A stretch of 64,000 nt of DNA from Acrocarpospora pleiomorpha (GTDB taxonomy: Bacteria > Actinomycetota > Actinomycetes > Streptosporangiales > Streptosporangiaceae): the NCBI RefSeq assembly GCF_009687885.1, contig NZ_BLAF01000054.1, positions 18,666 through 82,665 on the forward strand, written 5' to 3'. Position 1 is the first letter of the stretch. Each line of letters starts with the position of its first letter. The notes under the pieces are model-generated. The model made no database searches. It was not told the origin of the DNA and saw nothing but the letters and a program-made list of their open reading frames with translations. A program made the translations under genes and the position numbers. This document shows positions 34,080-42,348 of the stretch, one piece after another.

Positions 34080-35216
34080 TCAGTCCTTCTCAGCAAACGC
34101 TCGCGAGGAATCCTCGAGAGCCTGGATGAGACGGTGCAGGGAGAGCCCCACACCGAAGTCGGGCGTAGCCGGCGTACCCGCGGTGATGGCATCCGCCATA
34201 TCGCGGTAGAGGTTGGCGACGTTGACCAGGGTTGCCCGCGGGACGTCGACACCTGGGTACGGCGCCTTCGCGGTCGCATCGGCGGGGATGACCATCGGGT
34301 CGTATCCCGAAGGTATGGGAATCTCGTCGAGATCGCTCTCCGGCGACTGCGCTCCCCACACCGAGAGCGGGCTCATCTGGAAATTGAGGCGTCCGGTGCC
34401 CAGCACGCGAAGTGCGCCCTGTTCCCCGAGGATCTCCAGCTCAACACCGTGACCTGCGACGACACCACCACTGACCGCGATCGAGACCGGTACGCCGCCG
34501 ACGAGCCGCCCTGCGGCGACGACCTGGTCCGGAGCGGACTTCGGGACGCGCGCCGCCGTCTCGATGACCTCGATCTCCTCGAAGTGATTGACCACCGTGC
34601 CGCAAAGCTGCTGGAAGTCGCCGACACAGAACCGCAACGCGTCGATCGCATGACCGCCCTGGATGCGGATGGTGCTCGCGCCGTTCTCCTTGTCGATCAC
34701 GTAAAGGCCTTCGCGACTGCGACGCCGTCCTCCGCCGGGCAGCGAACAACGCATGCGCACGGACACGAGGCGGCCGGCGTAGCCCTCGTTGACAAGGTCA
34801 CGCACGAAGCGCAGGGCAGGCGCACCACGCGACTGAAGCCCTACCACGGCCTTGACCCCGCGCTGCTCCGCGAGTTGCCGCATCTCCGCGGCCTGCTCGA
34901 CCGTAGTGGCAAGCGGCCATTCACAATAAACGTGCTTGCCGGCGTCGAGCGCGAGCATCGCGAGCCGATAGTGATCGGGCGCCCTGACCGCGATGGAAAC
35001 CAGATCCACCTCGTCGTCGTGGACCAGGGCGCACGGGTCGGCGAAGTGGTTCGGCGCTCCGAAGAGCTCGGCGCTCCGCTTCGCGGTCTCGATACGCGTC
35101 GTCGCCACCGCGTTCAGCTTGAGCGCGGGGATCGCGTGGACAGCCGGGATGTGGACCGCGCTTCCCCAGCCCTTCTCGGGGTTCGCGCCGATGATCCCCA
35201 CGCGGACGGGTGTCAC
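34080..35216 (-). CDS. Gfo/Idh/MocA-family NAD(P)-dependent oxidoreductase
   Basis: 378 aa. RVGIIGANPEKGWGSAVHIPA is the N-terminal Rossmann loop; GKHVYCEWPLATT carries the conserved active-site E-x-P in which most members have Lys (EKP) but this one has Trp, a notable change. GLQSRGAPALRFVRDL and GGHAIDALRF (His of the C-terminal domain) follow. Family enzymes oxidise sugars, inositols and some cyclic alcohols, or reduce double bonds. GTG start overlaps the upstream stop (GTGA). Lies between an alcohol dehydrogenase and an EthD-like gene. Confidence 0.86.
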   Translation of the reverse strand: MTPVRVGIIGANPEKGWGSAVHIPAVHAIPALKLNAVATTRIETAKRSAELFGAPNHFADPCALVHDDEVDLVSIAVRAPDHYRLAMLALDAGKHVYCEWPLATTVEQAAEMRQLAEQRGVKAVVGLQSRGAPALRFVRDLVNEGYAGRLVSVRMRCSLPGGGRRRSREGLYVIDKENGASTIRIQGGHAIDALRFCVGDFQQLCGTVVNHFEEIEVIETAARVPKSAPDQVVAAGRLVGGVPVSIAVSGGVVAGHGVELEILGEQGALRVLGTGRLNFQMSPLSVWGAQSPESDLDEIPIPSGYDPMVIPADATAKAPYPGVDVPRATLVNVANLYRDMADAITAGTPATPDFGVGLSLHRLIQALEDSSRAFAEKD

Positions 35217-36079
35217 CTCGGAGCCCGCGGAGCGCGAAGTTCGTCGACGTAGGTGTCGGTTCCCGGGATCGTCGGCACAAAGCATGCGCTCAACGCAAGC
35301 CGGCCTCCCGCCTCATCAATCGCACGGTGGAAGTCCGTGAGCCGGGGAGCGTAACCCTCCGGCGGAGGCGCGGCGTCGAAGAACCACAGCACGGTGAACT
35401 CCTCATGCTCGGGTTCCCTCGCCGAGGGCAGCCACTGATTCGGCGCCCGCTCGAACGCAACGGCGATTTTGCACTCCGCGCCGGCCAACGTGTCCTGCAG
35501 CGCCGGCCGGATGTCGACCAGATAGTGGGCCGGGCTGCGATCGACCTGGATGACATCCAGCGCCAGGCCGCCAAACGGATAGTCGAGCGCGTGAACGGCC
35601 TGGAGCGGACCCGGCTCGAGGGCGCAAGTGAACAGGTGCCGCTGGAACGACGAGTACGAGCTGTTCCGCCTGATCTTCGGTTCATTGTCTGATCCGAAGC
35701 GCATCGTGGGAAACCTGTCCGGTTCCATGAGGTCCTTGAATGCCTCGTTCATCCAGAGTTCGGCATCATCCTCGTGGCCGGTCGCGAACCAGTAGGTCTT
35801 GAAATAGCACCCCTGTCCGTGCGGTGAAATTATCGGCGAGTCCTCGGGAACCCAGGTCTTGCGCATCGCATGCGTAGCGACCCAGCGCCGACCCGACAAG
35901 ATCCATGGTCCGGCCATCGCGCCCGAGTAGAAGTGGTCGTCCTCATACCAGCGGTTGAATTCACGCTCGTGCCCGGCCACCGTTTCGGTGATGCCCAGGT
36001 ACGTGCCGCCGACGCTGGGACGATTAGGGCGGTGCCGTCCGATCGCTACGTAGGGGTTCGGGCCGGGTGCCTGTGTCAT
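35213..36079 (-). CDS. Uncharacterised protein with EthD/dimeric alpha-beta-barrel-like features
   Basis: 288 aa, soluble. GGTYLGITETVAGHEREFNRWYEDDHFYSGAM resembles the start of EthD/Dabb small barrels, in which a substrate His and Tyr sit in a central pocket; a second similar half (KIAVAFERAPNQWLP, FTVLWFFDAAPPPEG) suggests a tandem repeat. EthD-type proteins often assist P450 or lyase reactions in ether and polyketide-ring chemistry. Similarity is weak and this is a structural guess. ATG after AGAGGAC. First gene after a perfect stem-loop. Confidence 0.6.
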   Translation of the reverse strand: MTQAPGPNPYVAIGRHRPNRPSVGGTYLGITETVAGHEREFNRWYEDDHFYSGAMAGPWILSGRRWVATHAMRKTWVPEDSPIISPHGQGCYFKTYWFATGHEDDAELWMNEAFKDLMEPDRFPTMRFGSDNEPKIRRNSSYSSFQRHLFTCALEPGPLQAVHALDYPFGGLALDVIQVDRSPAHYLVDIRPALQDTLAGAECKIAVAFERAPNQWLPSAREPEHEEFTVLWFFDAAPPPEGYAPRLTDFHRAIDEAGGRLALSACFVPTIPGTDTYVDELRAPRAPR

Positions 36080-36107
36080 TTCGTCCTCTACATCGATTGG
36101 TACTGGT

Positions 36108-36138
36108 CGCGGACCCATCGACCGTCGATGGGTCCGCG
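36108..36138 (-). terminator. Perfect 15-bp inverted repeat between dctP-like and EthD-like genes
   Basis: CGCGGACCCATCGAC is followed, after one base, by its exact complement. It sits 23 bases after the dctP stop and 28 before the next start. No T-run follows in either direction, so it may be an mRNA-stability hairpin or partial terminator that lets dctP message exceed that of downstream genes, rather than a full stop. Confidence 0.55.
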
Positions 36139-36160
36139 GGACGTGGAATGGCTGATCCGG

Positions 36161-37459
36161 TCAGGCGCCCGGTCGCAACGGAGCAAGGATATTCGCGCGG
36201 ACCTGCTCGACCACCGGTGCCAGGTCGACGTCATTGTGCTCGGCGTACCAGCCCGCGAACTGCTCGAACTCCACGCCGGACAAGCCGGCTCCCGACGCGA
36301 TGCCCAGCCACTTGTCTCTGTTGTCCTGGACGAGCTTGATCGCCCCGTCGGTATCAGCAACGACACCGCTAGCCTTGAAGGCGTCGTAAGCCTGCTGCTT
36401 GACCGGCTGGAACGCCGCGACGGCGTCTTCGCTGAACGAGGAAACGGTGCCACCTGCCGCGCCAAGGCCCTTCAGCGCGTCGCTCGTGGCCGCGAGCACG
36501 CTGCGCAGCTGCGCCTCGTAGAGCACATCGAGCCGGTCCCACAGCAGTTGCTGGGCAACGAGGGGAAGCGACTTCCAGCGGGCCTCACTGAACGCCAGCG
36601 GGTGCATGACCGCCGGCCGATCCTTGCCCACCGCCCAGAACTTCGCGATGTCCAGGTACCCGGACGCCTTGGCCTGCGCGAGAGCGGTCAGCGTGCAGTC
36701 GACCGTGCCACGCTGAAGTGCCTCGAAGACCTCGGTGAAGGGCATCGAGGCCGGCGACATGCCGATCGCCTCGATGTAGGCGTTCTCCAGGACGCCGGCC
36801 GTGCGAGCGATGCCGCCCTTGGCCTTCGCCGGCGATGAACGATCCGACGTGCAACCCATCGCGGTGACATCCGAGAGGTTCGACGGCAGAAGCAGGTGAA
36901 TACCCTGCTTCTTCATCTCCTCCTGCAGCTCGGGGATCGCCGCCAGCGAGTCGTTGAGGGAGAGGTCCCACGCCAGCAAGCCCGCCAGCGGGTCGTCCAT
37001 ACCGAAGCCGATCGTGTTCAGCCCGTTGTAGACCGGGTACTTCTGCGTGGCGTAGCTGGGAAAGAACGCCGCGATGTCGAGGCGACCATCGGCGAGCGCC
37101 GCGTCAGCCTCGGCGGGCGGGGCGACCGCAGCAGCGAACTGCAGATTTACCGTGATCTTTCCTCCGGACCACTCTTTCAAGGCGTCGGCGTAGGCCTGCA
37201 GCCCTTGGCTGTAGTAGTGCTCCGGCGCGTTGATGCTCTGGGCCGTCAGCTGGACGGGGTCGACGTCCGCGAAGGCGGCGATGTAGGCGTCCTTGGTCGC
37301 ACCAACCTGAACGCCCTTGCTCTCGGCCTTCTCCTCGTTTGAGCCCGAACCGGACCCGCCGCCGCAAGCGGCGAGGACCAGCAGGCCGGCGACGGACGCG
37401 CCTGCGACCAACAGCCGCGAACGACGTCGGCCGCCCCCGCCCTTCCTCATTGTGGTCAT
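36161..37459 (-). CDS. TRAP transporter solute-binding lipoprotein (DctP-type)
   Basis: 432 aa. Signal with lipobox LAACGGG (Cys about residue 32), then a Gly/Ser spacer. The binding fold has KEWSGGKITVNLQFAAAV, GRLDIAAFFPSYATQKYPVYN, and a late FTEVFEALQRGTVDC, which is the DctP substrate-site Arg/dimer block. TRAP proteins bind carboxylates through a conserved Arg. Membrane partners DctM and DctQ lie just upstream but with their own promoter region between, so binding protein synthesis can be set separately. Substrate unknown; an organic acid, possibly the inducer or a pathway acid. Confidence 0.88.
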   Translation of the reverse strand: MTTMRKGGGGRRRSRLLVAGASVAGLLVLAACGGGSGSGSNEEKAESKGVQVGATKDAYIAAFADVDPVQLTAQSINAPEHYYSQGLQAYADALKEWSGGKITVNLQFAAAVAPPAEADAALADGRLDIAAFFPSYATQKYPVYNGLNTIGFGMDDPLAGLLAWDLSLNDSLAAIPELQEEMKKQGIHLLLPSNLSDVTAMGCTSDRSSPAKAKGGIARTAGVLENAYIEAIGMSPASMPFTEVFEALQRGTVDCTLTALAQAKASGYLDIAKFWAVGKDRPAVMHPLAFSEARWKSLPLVAQQLLWDRLDVLYEAQLRSVLAATSDALKGLGAAGGTVSSFSEDAVAAFQPVKQQAYDAFKASGVVADTDGAIKLVQDNRDKWLGIASGAGLSGVEFEQFAGWYAEHNDVDLAPVVEQVRANILAPLRPGA

Positions 37460-37538
37460 TTTCTTTCCGATCTACTCGATGTGACGAGCATCGCTATAAA
37501 TGTGAATCTGGTTATTATGTATAGGACTGTAGGTTGCT

Positions 37539-37554
37539 GCATACATTTGGATGC
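37539..37554. promoter_or_regulatory. GNATNC operator upstream of the TRAP solute-binding gene
   Basis: GCATAC-ATTT-GGATGC with 10-bp pitch lies in the 140-bp gap between the DctM stop and DctP start, about 80 bases before the latter. The gap is unusually AT-rich for the window and holds several TATA-like boxes (for example near 37515-37522), so promoter position is uncertain. Confidence 0.6.
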
Positions 37555-37599
37555 AATGAAATTTTGTTTTCGAATGACTGGCGGGGTGCGAGAATTAAG

Positions 37600-39108
37600 C
37601 TATTCGGACAGGCCGGGAAGCCATGTCACGATCTCGGGGAAGGCCATGAGCAGCGCCAGGGTCACAGCAATGGCGGGGATGAACCACAGAATCGACACGA
37701 ACACATCCCCCAGGGTGATGCGCACGCCGCGATTGACCCGGGGGTCCTGGGCAAGGCCGTGAATGATGTACGAGAGAATGCCCAGGGGCGGATGAAGAAG
37801 GCCGACCTCCGCGAGCAAGACGGTGAAGACCCCGAACCACAGCATGTCGACTTCCAACATATGGAGAGTCGGAATGAGGAACGGCACCACTAGGAGCATC
37901 ATGGTCATCGATTCCAGGAATGTGCCCAGAATCACGTAGACCACTACGAGGATCAGCAGGAACGCTGTTCTGCTCATACCCGAGTCGGCCACCCAGTCCG
38001 TGAACGCACCCGTGATCCCGGTGATCGCGAGGAACCGCGTCATGAGCACGGCACCGATGACGAGCAGGAAGATGGACCCGATCGCCTCCACGGTCTTGCC
38101 CGCCGACTCGCGGAGCACCGTCAGCGGCTTGTCCTTGCGCCGCATGAGGGTGGTCAGCAGGACGGCGCCGACGGCACCGCCGGCGGCAGCCTCAGTCGCG
38201 GTGAAGGCTCCGGCCAGCATCCCGCCGAGCACGACGACGACGAGGACCGGGACCGGCCAGACTCGCGCCAGGGAGATCCATCGCTCACGCCAGGTGACTC
38301 TGGCGACGGAACGGCTCGCCTTGCCTGAGCCGACCAGCTCCGGGCGGAGCAGCCCGAGCAGGACGATCAGCGCACAGGAACACGCCACGATCAGCAGACC
38401 AGGCATGACTCCGGCGAGAAGTTGCGGCCCGATCGGCACCTCCGCGATGCCCGCGTAGATGACCAGCATCATGCTCGGTGGGATGAGATGGCCTGCCAGG
38501 CTCGAGACACCGACCGCGCCGACCGCGAGACGGCGGTCGTAGCCTCGGTCGAGCATCTCCGGAATGCCCGCGCGACCGAGGGCGTAGGTGGTGCCGAGGC
38601 TGGAACCGCTGATGGACGACAGGCCGGCCCCGGCGACGTTTGTGGCCACACCCACGCCTCCGGGCATCCAGTTCAGCCAGGCACTCGCCGCTCGGTAGAT
38701 CGTGGCCGTGATGCCGGACATTTCCAGCAGCACGCCCATGAACACGAACATCGGCAGCACTGTCAGCGTCCACTGAGCAGTCGCGGAGAAGGGCACCGTC
38801 GCCAGCGCGCTCTCAACGGCAAGCTCACCCCTCAATGCGTAGAGGCCGATCAGGCTCGGGACAGCCATCGAGACGGCGATCGGCACGCGCATGAACATGA
38901 GGACGAGGACCATGGCGAGGGCGGCGTAGCCGACGGTCGAAGGCGCGGTAGCCGCGAACATCACGAACCCACACGCTCCGAGGAGCGCGATGAATACCGC
39001 GCGGATGGACCACGAACGAAGCCGTGAAGTCCGAGCCGTCGTGTCCGTCAGCGCAGATCCGGCGGATGCGTTCGCAGGAGGCGCCACGGGGGGCGTGTTG
39101 GCCACCAT
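37600..39108 (-). CDS. TRAP transporter large permease (DctM-type)
   Basis: 502 aa with about 12 hydrophobic helices after a 35-residue hydrophilic lead. SGSSLGTTYALGRAGIPEML, SSLAGHLIPPSMMLVIYAG, and the C-terminal TFLESMTMMLLVVPFL and GLLHPPLGILSYI are the signature loops that form the Na+-coupled transport site of the DctM/SiaM ion-transporter superfamily. Starts just after the small-permease stop (TGAAATG). Together with DctQ and DctP it makes a complete tripartite carboxylate importer. Confidence 0.92.
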   Translation of the reverse strand: MVANTPPVAPPANASAGSALTDTTARTSRLRSWSIRAVFIALLGACGFVMFAATAPSTVGYAALAMVLVLMFMRVPIAVSMAVPSLIGLYALRGELAVESALATVPFSATAQWTLTVLPMFVFMGVLLEMSGITATIYRAASAWLNWMPGGVGVATNVAGAGLSSISGSSLGTTYALGRAGIPEMLDRGYDRRLAVGAVGVSSLAGHLIPPSMMLVIYAGIAEVPIGPQLLAGVMPGLLIVACSCALIVLLGLLRPELVGSGKASRSVARVTWRERWISLARVWPVPVLVVVVLGGMLAGAFTATEAAAGGAVGAVLLTTLMRRKDKPLTVLRESAGKTVEAIGSIFLLVIGAVLMTRFLAITGITGAFTDWVADSGMSRTAFLLILVVVYVILGTFLESMTMMLLVVPFLIPTLHMLEVDMLWFGVFTVLLAEVGLLHPPLGILSYIIHGLAQDPRVNRGVRITLGDVFVSILWFIPAIAVTLALLMAFPEIVTWLPGLSE

Positions 39109-39109
39109 T

Positions 39110-39691
39110 TCAGCTTCGCTCCGCTCCGAGGACGGTGCCCGTGGGGCCCTCCACAACTAGTGCGTCGTCGCGAGTGGCCCGCTCGGTGACGACGTCCGGG
39201 TTGCCGGTGCGCACAACGTCGTACAGACCGAACAGAGTCTGGGCGACCACCATCAGGCACGCGACCGGCACGATGAACACGACCGGCCATATCGGTACGG
39301 TGCTCGCACCCGCGGTCCCCCGCATCTCGGCAAGCTCGAGTGCCTCGCGCCAGCCGAACCAGGCGAAGCCCAAGAACAGCGCAAGGGTGATGAGCTCGCC
39401 GAGAACATGCGCCTCGACCCGCACCTGGCTCGGGAACCTGTCGAAGAGCAGAGCGGCCCTGATTTGCGTGCCGTCGGCCTGCGCGAGGTAGATACCGAGG
39501 AACACCATGATCGGGAGATACCAGAACGCGGTGTACTCCAGGGTGCCTTCGATCGGCTGTTTGAAGGCGTATCGTGCCAGCGCGTTGGCGACGACATGGA
39601 TCATCATCGCGGCGATCGCGGCCATCGCGATCGCCTTCGACATCCCGCGCACCACCTGGCCGGCCCGCTGAACCCTGCTCGGCTGTGCCAC
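39110..39691 (-). CDS. TRAP transporter small permease (DctQ-type)
   Basis: 193 aa with four transmembrane segments (about residues 18-38, 52-70, 95-113 and 131-152). FKQPIEGTLEYTAFWYLPIMVFLG is the DctQ signature with the conserved Glu. Begins 3 bp after the flavin monooxygenase stop, so transporter and oxygenase share one message. Such linkage suggests the monooxygenase substrate and the transported compound are connected. Confidence 0.88.
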   Translation of the reverse strand: MAQPSRVQRAGQVVRGMSKAIAMAAIAAMMIHVVANALARYAFKQPIEGTLEYTAFWYLPIMVFLGIYLAQADGTQIRAALLFDRFPSQVRVEAHVLGELITLALFLGFAWFGWREALELAEMRGTAGASTVPIWPVVFIVPVACLMVVAQTLFGLYDVVRTGNPDVVTERATRDDALVVEGPTGTVLGAERS

Positions 39692-39694
39692 GGT

Positions 39695-41512
39695 TCAGTC
39701 CTTCTTCTTCTCGACGCTGATGTTGGGGTCGACGAGGCCTTCCTCGATCGCTTTGATGAGGAGCGAGAGCTGCCGGGACATGATCCGTGCGAACTGAAAG
39801 CCGCCGGCGAAGAACCAGAGCTTCGGGTGACCGGAATGTCGGCCCGCGGCGCGGACCTCCATGGTTTCGTCGAGCCCCCAGACGGGGGAGAGCCGGTCGG
39901 TGACCTGGTCACCGAGATAGGGCCGGGCGGCTTCCCGCATGTTGGAGTATCCGGTGCAGAACACGACGACATCCGCGCTCTCTTCGGTGCCGTCGTCGTA
40001 GCCGACACCTGTGGGGGTGAATCGGACGATCTCGCCGTTCCGGAGCTCGATCTCCTTCTCGACGATCAGCGTGGACGCGCCCTTGTCGATGTAGTAGCCA
40101 CCGGCCTTGACCAGCCCCATATAGAGCATGCCCTGGTCATCGGGCCCCAGGGTGGTCGAGAATCCCGCCGCTTCGAGGCCACCGAGCAGCTCCGCGTCCA
40201 ACGCGGCGATACGACGGGTCTGCGCCGGAGCGAATTGGAACTTCAGCGCGCTGGGGAGTGATGCCGAGATCATGTCGGCGACGTCGATGGGCGGGCTCGA
40301 CTCCGAGTAGAGCTCGCCGTGGAACAGCGGGATTCCGTTGCGCTGACTGTGCACATGGGTCGCCCCACGTTGGACCATGGTGACCTGCGCGCCGTTCTCG
40401 TAGGCGTCCTGAGTGACGTCGTGGCCGCTGGAGCCCGATCCCACCACGATGACCTTCTTGCCGGCCAGCGCCTGGCCGCCGGCGTGGCCCGACGAGTGAG
40501 TGATGGTGCCGGCGAAGGTCTCGGCTCCCTCGATCCGGGGCAGGTAGGGCTCGCCGGAGTTTCCGGTGGCGAACACCAGGTGGTGGGGGTGGAGCACTCG
40601 ATCCACGCCGTCACGGGTCAGGCGCACCGTCCAGGTCCCGGCTGCGGCGTCATACGTGGCGTCCTTGACTTGGGTGCGCGTCCACAGGTTCAACTCCACG
40701 AAGTTGACATAGGCCTCAAGCCAGTCGGCGAGCTTGTCCTTGGGCGTGAAGAGCGGCCAGGTCTCCGGGTACGGCATGTAGGGGAACTGGGACCACCACT
40801 TGGTGTCGTGCAGCGCGAGGCCGTTGTAACGAAGCCGCCAGTTGTCCCCCGCGCGGTCGAACCGATCCACGACCAGCGTGTCAACGCCGAGACGCTTGAG
40901 TCGGGCGGCCAGGAAAAGGCCGCAGTGACCTCCGCCGATTACGAGCACGTCCGGCTCGCGCCCCTCGTAGGCGAGTTCCCGGGCACGGCGTTCTTGCTCG
41001 GTCAGCCGGCCGCCCGGCCGTACCGGCTGGTTGTTCTCGGGCAGTGCGGCGTCGGCGATACGGACCTGTGACTCGGGGAAGTCGCGCAGCCCGCGCAGCT
41101 CCGTGGAGATCGTCCAGCCCTTCCACGCGCCGTCTTCCAGGCGCAGCCGCACGACGCCGCGACCGACTCCGACGTCGGTGGTGAAGGTGTAGAACGCACG
41201 CACGCCGTCCTTGACGTCGACGACCGGCGGAACCGACTCATCCAGCCTCACGTCCGCCATGCGACGGGCGGGCAGCTCCGCGGTCAGCACGCCGGCGATC
41301 TCCTCGCCGCCGTGCATCGCCGTTACGTCCCAGGTCAACGCGAACAGGTCACGCCACCAAGGGTCCGCTGCGAGCAGCTCCAAGACGCCGGCCACATCGC
41401 CTGCTTCCACCGCGGCGCCGAACTCGCTCAGCCACGCCGCGGCCACGGCGTCAGGACCTGCCCCGACGCCTTTGACGTCGCCTCCAAGGGCCACAGTCTC
41501 TGCCGCACTCAT
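39695..41512 (-). CDS. YUCCA/FMO-like flavin monooxygenase with N-terminal NTF2-like domain
   Basis: 605 aa. Residues about 20-150 form an NTF2/SnoaL-like domain (VAAAWLSEFGAAVEAGDVAGVLELLA). The oxygenase follows: FAD loop GGGHCG at 193-198, NADP loop GSGSSG at 358-363 and FMO fingerprint FAGTITHSSGH at 333-343, with a His where Baeyer-Villiger enzymes have Trp. YFCTGYSN-like late FAD site is VVFCTGYSN. The reaction may be Baeyer-Villiger, N- or S-oxygenation, or oxidative decarboxylation as in plant YUCCA. ATG at 41512 follows GGAGG. It is first in the TRAP message and has the strongest promoter of the island. Confidence 0.88.
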   Translation of the reverse strand: MSAAETVALGGDVKGVGAGPDAVAAAWLSEFGAAVEAGDVAGVLELLAADPWWRDLFALTWDVTAMHGGEEIAGVLTAELPARRMADVRLDESVPPVVDVKDGVRAFYTFTTDVGVGRGVVRLRLEDGAWKGWTISTELRGLRDFPESQVRIADAALPENNQPVRPGGRLTEQERRARELAYEGREPDVLVIGGGHCGLFLAARLKRLGVDTLVVDRFDRAGDNWRLRYNGLALHDTKWWSQFPYMPYPETWPLFTPKDKLADWLEAYVNFVELNLWTRTQVKDATYDAAAGTWTVRLTRDGVDRVLHPHHLVFATGNSGEPYLPRIEGAETFAGTITHSSGHAGGQALAGKKVIVVGSGSSGHDVTQDAYENGAQVTMVQRGATHVHSQRNGIPLFHGELYSESSPPIDVADMISASLPSALKFQFAPAQTRRIAALDAELLGGLEAAGFSTTLGPDDQGMLYMGLVKAGGYYIDKGASTLIVEKEIELRNGEIVRFTPTGVGYDDGTEESADVVVFCTGYSNMREAARPYLGDQVTDRLSPVWGLDETMEVRAAGRHSGHPKLWFFAGGFQFARIMSRQLSLLIKAIEEGLVDPNISVEKKKD

Positions 41513-41562
41513 CGCGCAACCTCCATGGTGTGACGGGGACCGCTTCCGCGTTTCCTGGAAGT

Positions 41563-41626
41563 TACCACCACCACACAATGGTGTGTCAATGGGTACAAAC
41601 GAATGCCACTGCATGCAATCGTATGG
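41563..41626 (-). promoter_or_regulatory. Monooxygenase/TRAP promoter with four phased GNATNC-like hexamers and a 14-bp inverted repeat
   Basis: Minus strand: hexamers at 41626-41621 (CCATAC), 41616-41611 (GCATGC), 41606-41601 (GCATTC) and 41596-41591 (GTACCC), each exactly 10 bp apart, run straight into a TTGACA -35 box (41589-41584). CACACCATTGTGTG (41585-41572) fills the spacer, with one base differing from a perfect dyad, and GGTAAC-like -10 follows. Bases 41592-41563 match 12230-12259 with two changes. This is the longest operator array in the window. Confidence 0.72.
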
Positions 41627-41646
41627 CGTCGATCGCGGCAGGGGGA

Positions 41647-42300
41647 CTACCGGCGGGTCGGCATGCCTTCGGCATACTCGGCATAGAGCGCCAGGCGGAT
41701 GTCCCGGGAACGCGCCATGTGCTCGCGTGCCAATGTGCCGGCCAGCTCGGCGTCACCCGCGGCGACGGCCTCGATGATCCCGGCGTGCTCCGCGACAATG
41801 GACTCGCCTCGGCCGGGAGAGTCAAGGGTGGAGCTGGAAAACGCCGTGATCCGTCGCTCAAGGCTCTCAAGTGAGGAGATGAGAGTCTTGTTGTGCGTCG
41901 CTTCCCAGAGATCGGCGTGGAAGGCGTGGGCGCAGGCGGACGAGGCCGAGACCGAGTCGCCGGCGGCAACGGCGTCTACCAGGGCCTGATGGGCCCGGCC
42001 GAGCCGGGCAAGGTCGTAGGGGGTTCGCCGCTCCGCGGCGGACTGCGCGGCCACCTGTTCCAAGGCGATGCGGACGTCGTAGAGGTCGAGGATGTCTTGG
42101 GGCGAATTCTGGCTGACGCGGTAGCCCCGGGCGAACTGCTCAACGAGGCCATCGGCCTGCAACTTGCGTAGCGCCTCCCGGATCGGGGTGCGGCTCACCT
42201 TGTAGCGATCAGCGAGCGCGACCTCCACCAATGGATCGCCGGGCGAAAAGACGCCACTCACGATGTCGTCCTGCAACCGCGCGTGTACATCGGTCCTCAT
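41647..42300 (-). CDS. GntR-family regulator, FCD (FadR-like) subfamily
   Basis: 217 aa. N-terminal winged helix: RLQDDIVSGVFSPGDPLVE, DRYKVSRTPIREALRKLQADGLVE. C-terminal FCD domain (about 75-215) has DLYDVRIALEQVAAQ, and the metal or ligand-binding Asp/His set in HAFHADLWEATHNK and EHAGIIEAV. Start placed at the ATG giving RTDVHARLQDD; a GTG at 42318 adds six residues. Neither has a ribosome site, and the promoter at 42312-42338 would give an almost leaderless message. An operator of the island's repeated type lies in that promoter, so autorepression is likely. Best candidate for the regulator of the whole island. Confidence 0.9.
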   Translation of the reverse strand: MRTDVHARLQDDIVSGVFSPGDPLVEVALADRYKVSRTPIREALRKLQADGLVEQFARGYRVSQNSPQDILDLYDVRIALEQVAAQSAAERRTPYDLARLGRAHQALVDAVAAGDSVSASSACAHAFHADLWEATHNKTLISSLESLERRITAFSSSTLDSPGRGESIVAEHAGIIEAVAAGDAELAGTLAREHMARSRDIRLALYAEYAEGMPTRR

Positions 42301-42311
42301 AAGAGAACAAG

Positions 42312-42343
42312 GTAACACAGCGGTATGCAGACGTATCTCAACT
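42312..42343 (-). promoter_or_regulatory. Autoregulatory promoter of the GntR gene
   Basis: Minus strand TTGAGA (-35), 18-bp spacer, TGTTAC (-10, 42317-42312). The hexamers AGATAC-GTCT-GCATAC (42338-42323) occupy the -35 edge and spacer. Transcription would begin within a few bases of the ATG at 42300, explaining the missing Shine-Dalgarno. Confidence 0.62.
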
Positions 42344-42348
42344 GGGGA

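Noticed and set aside
36108..36138. Classical Rho-independent terminator call for the palindrome
   Set aside because: Stem is perfect but there is no T-run on either strand and practically no loop, so full termination is not supported; listed with lowered confidence.
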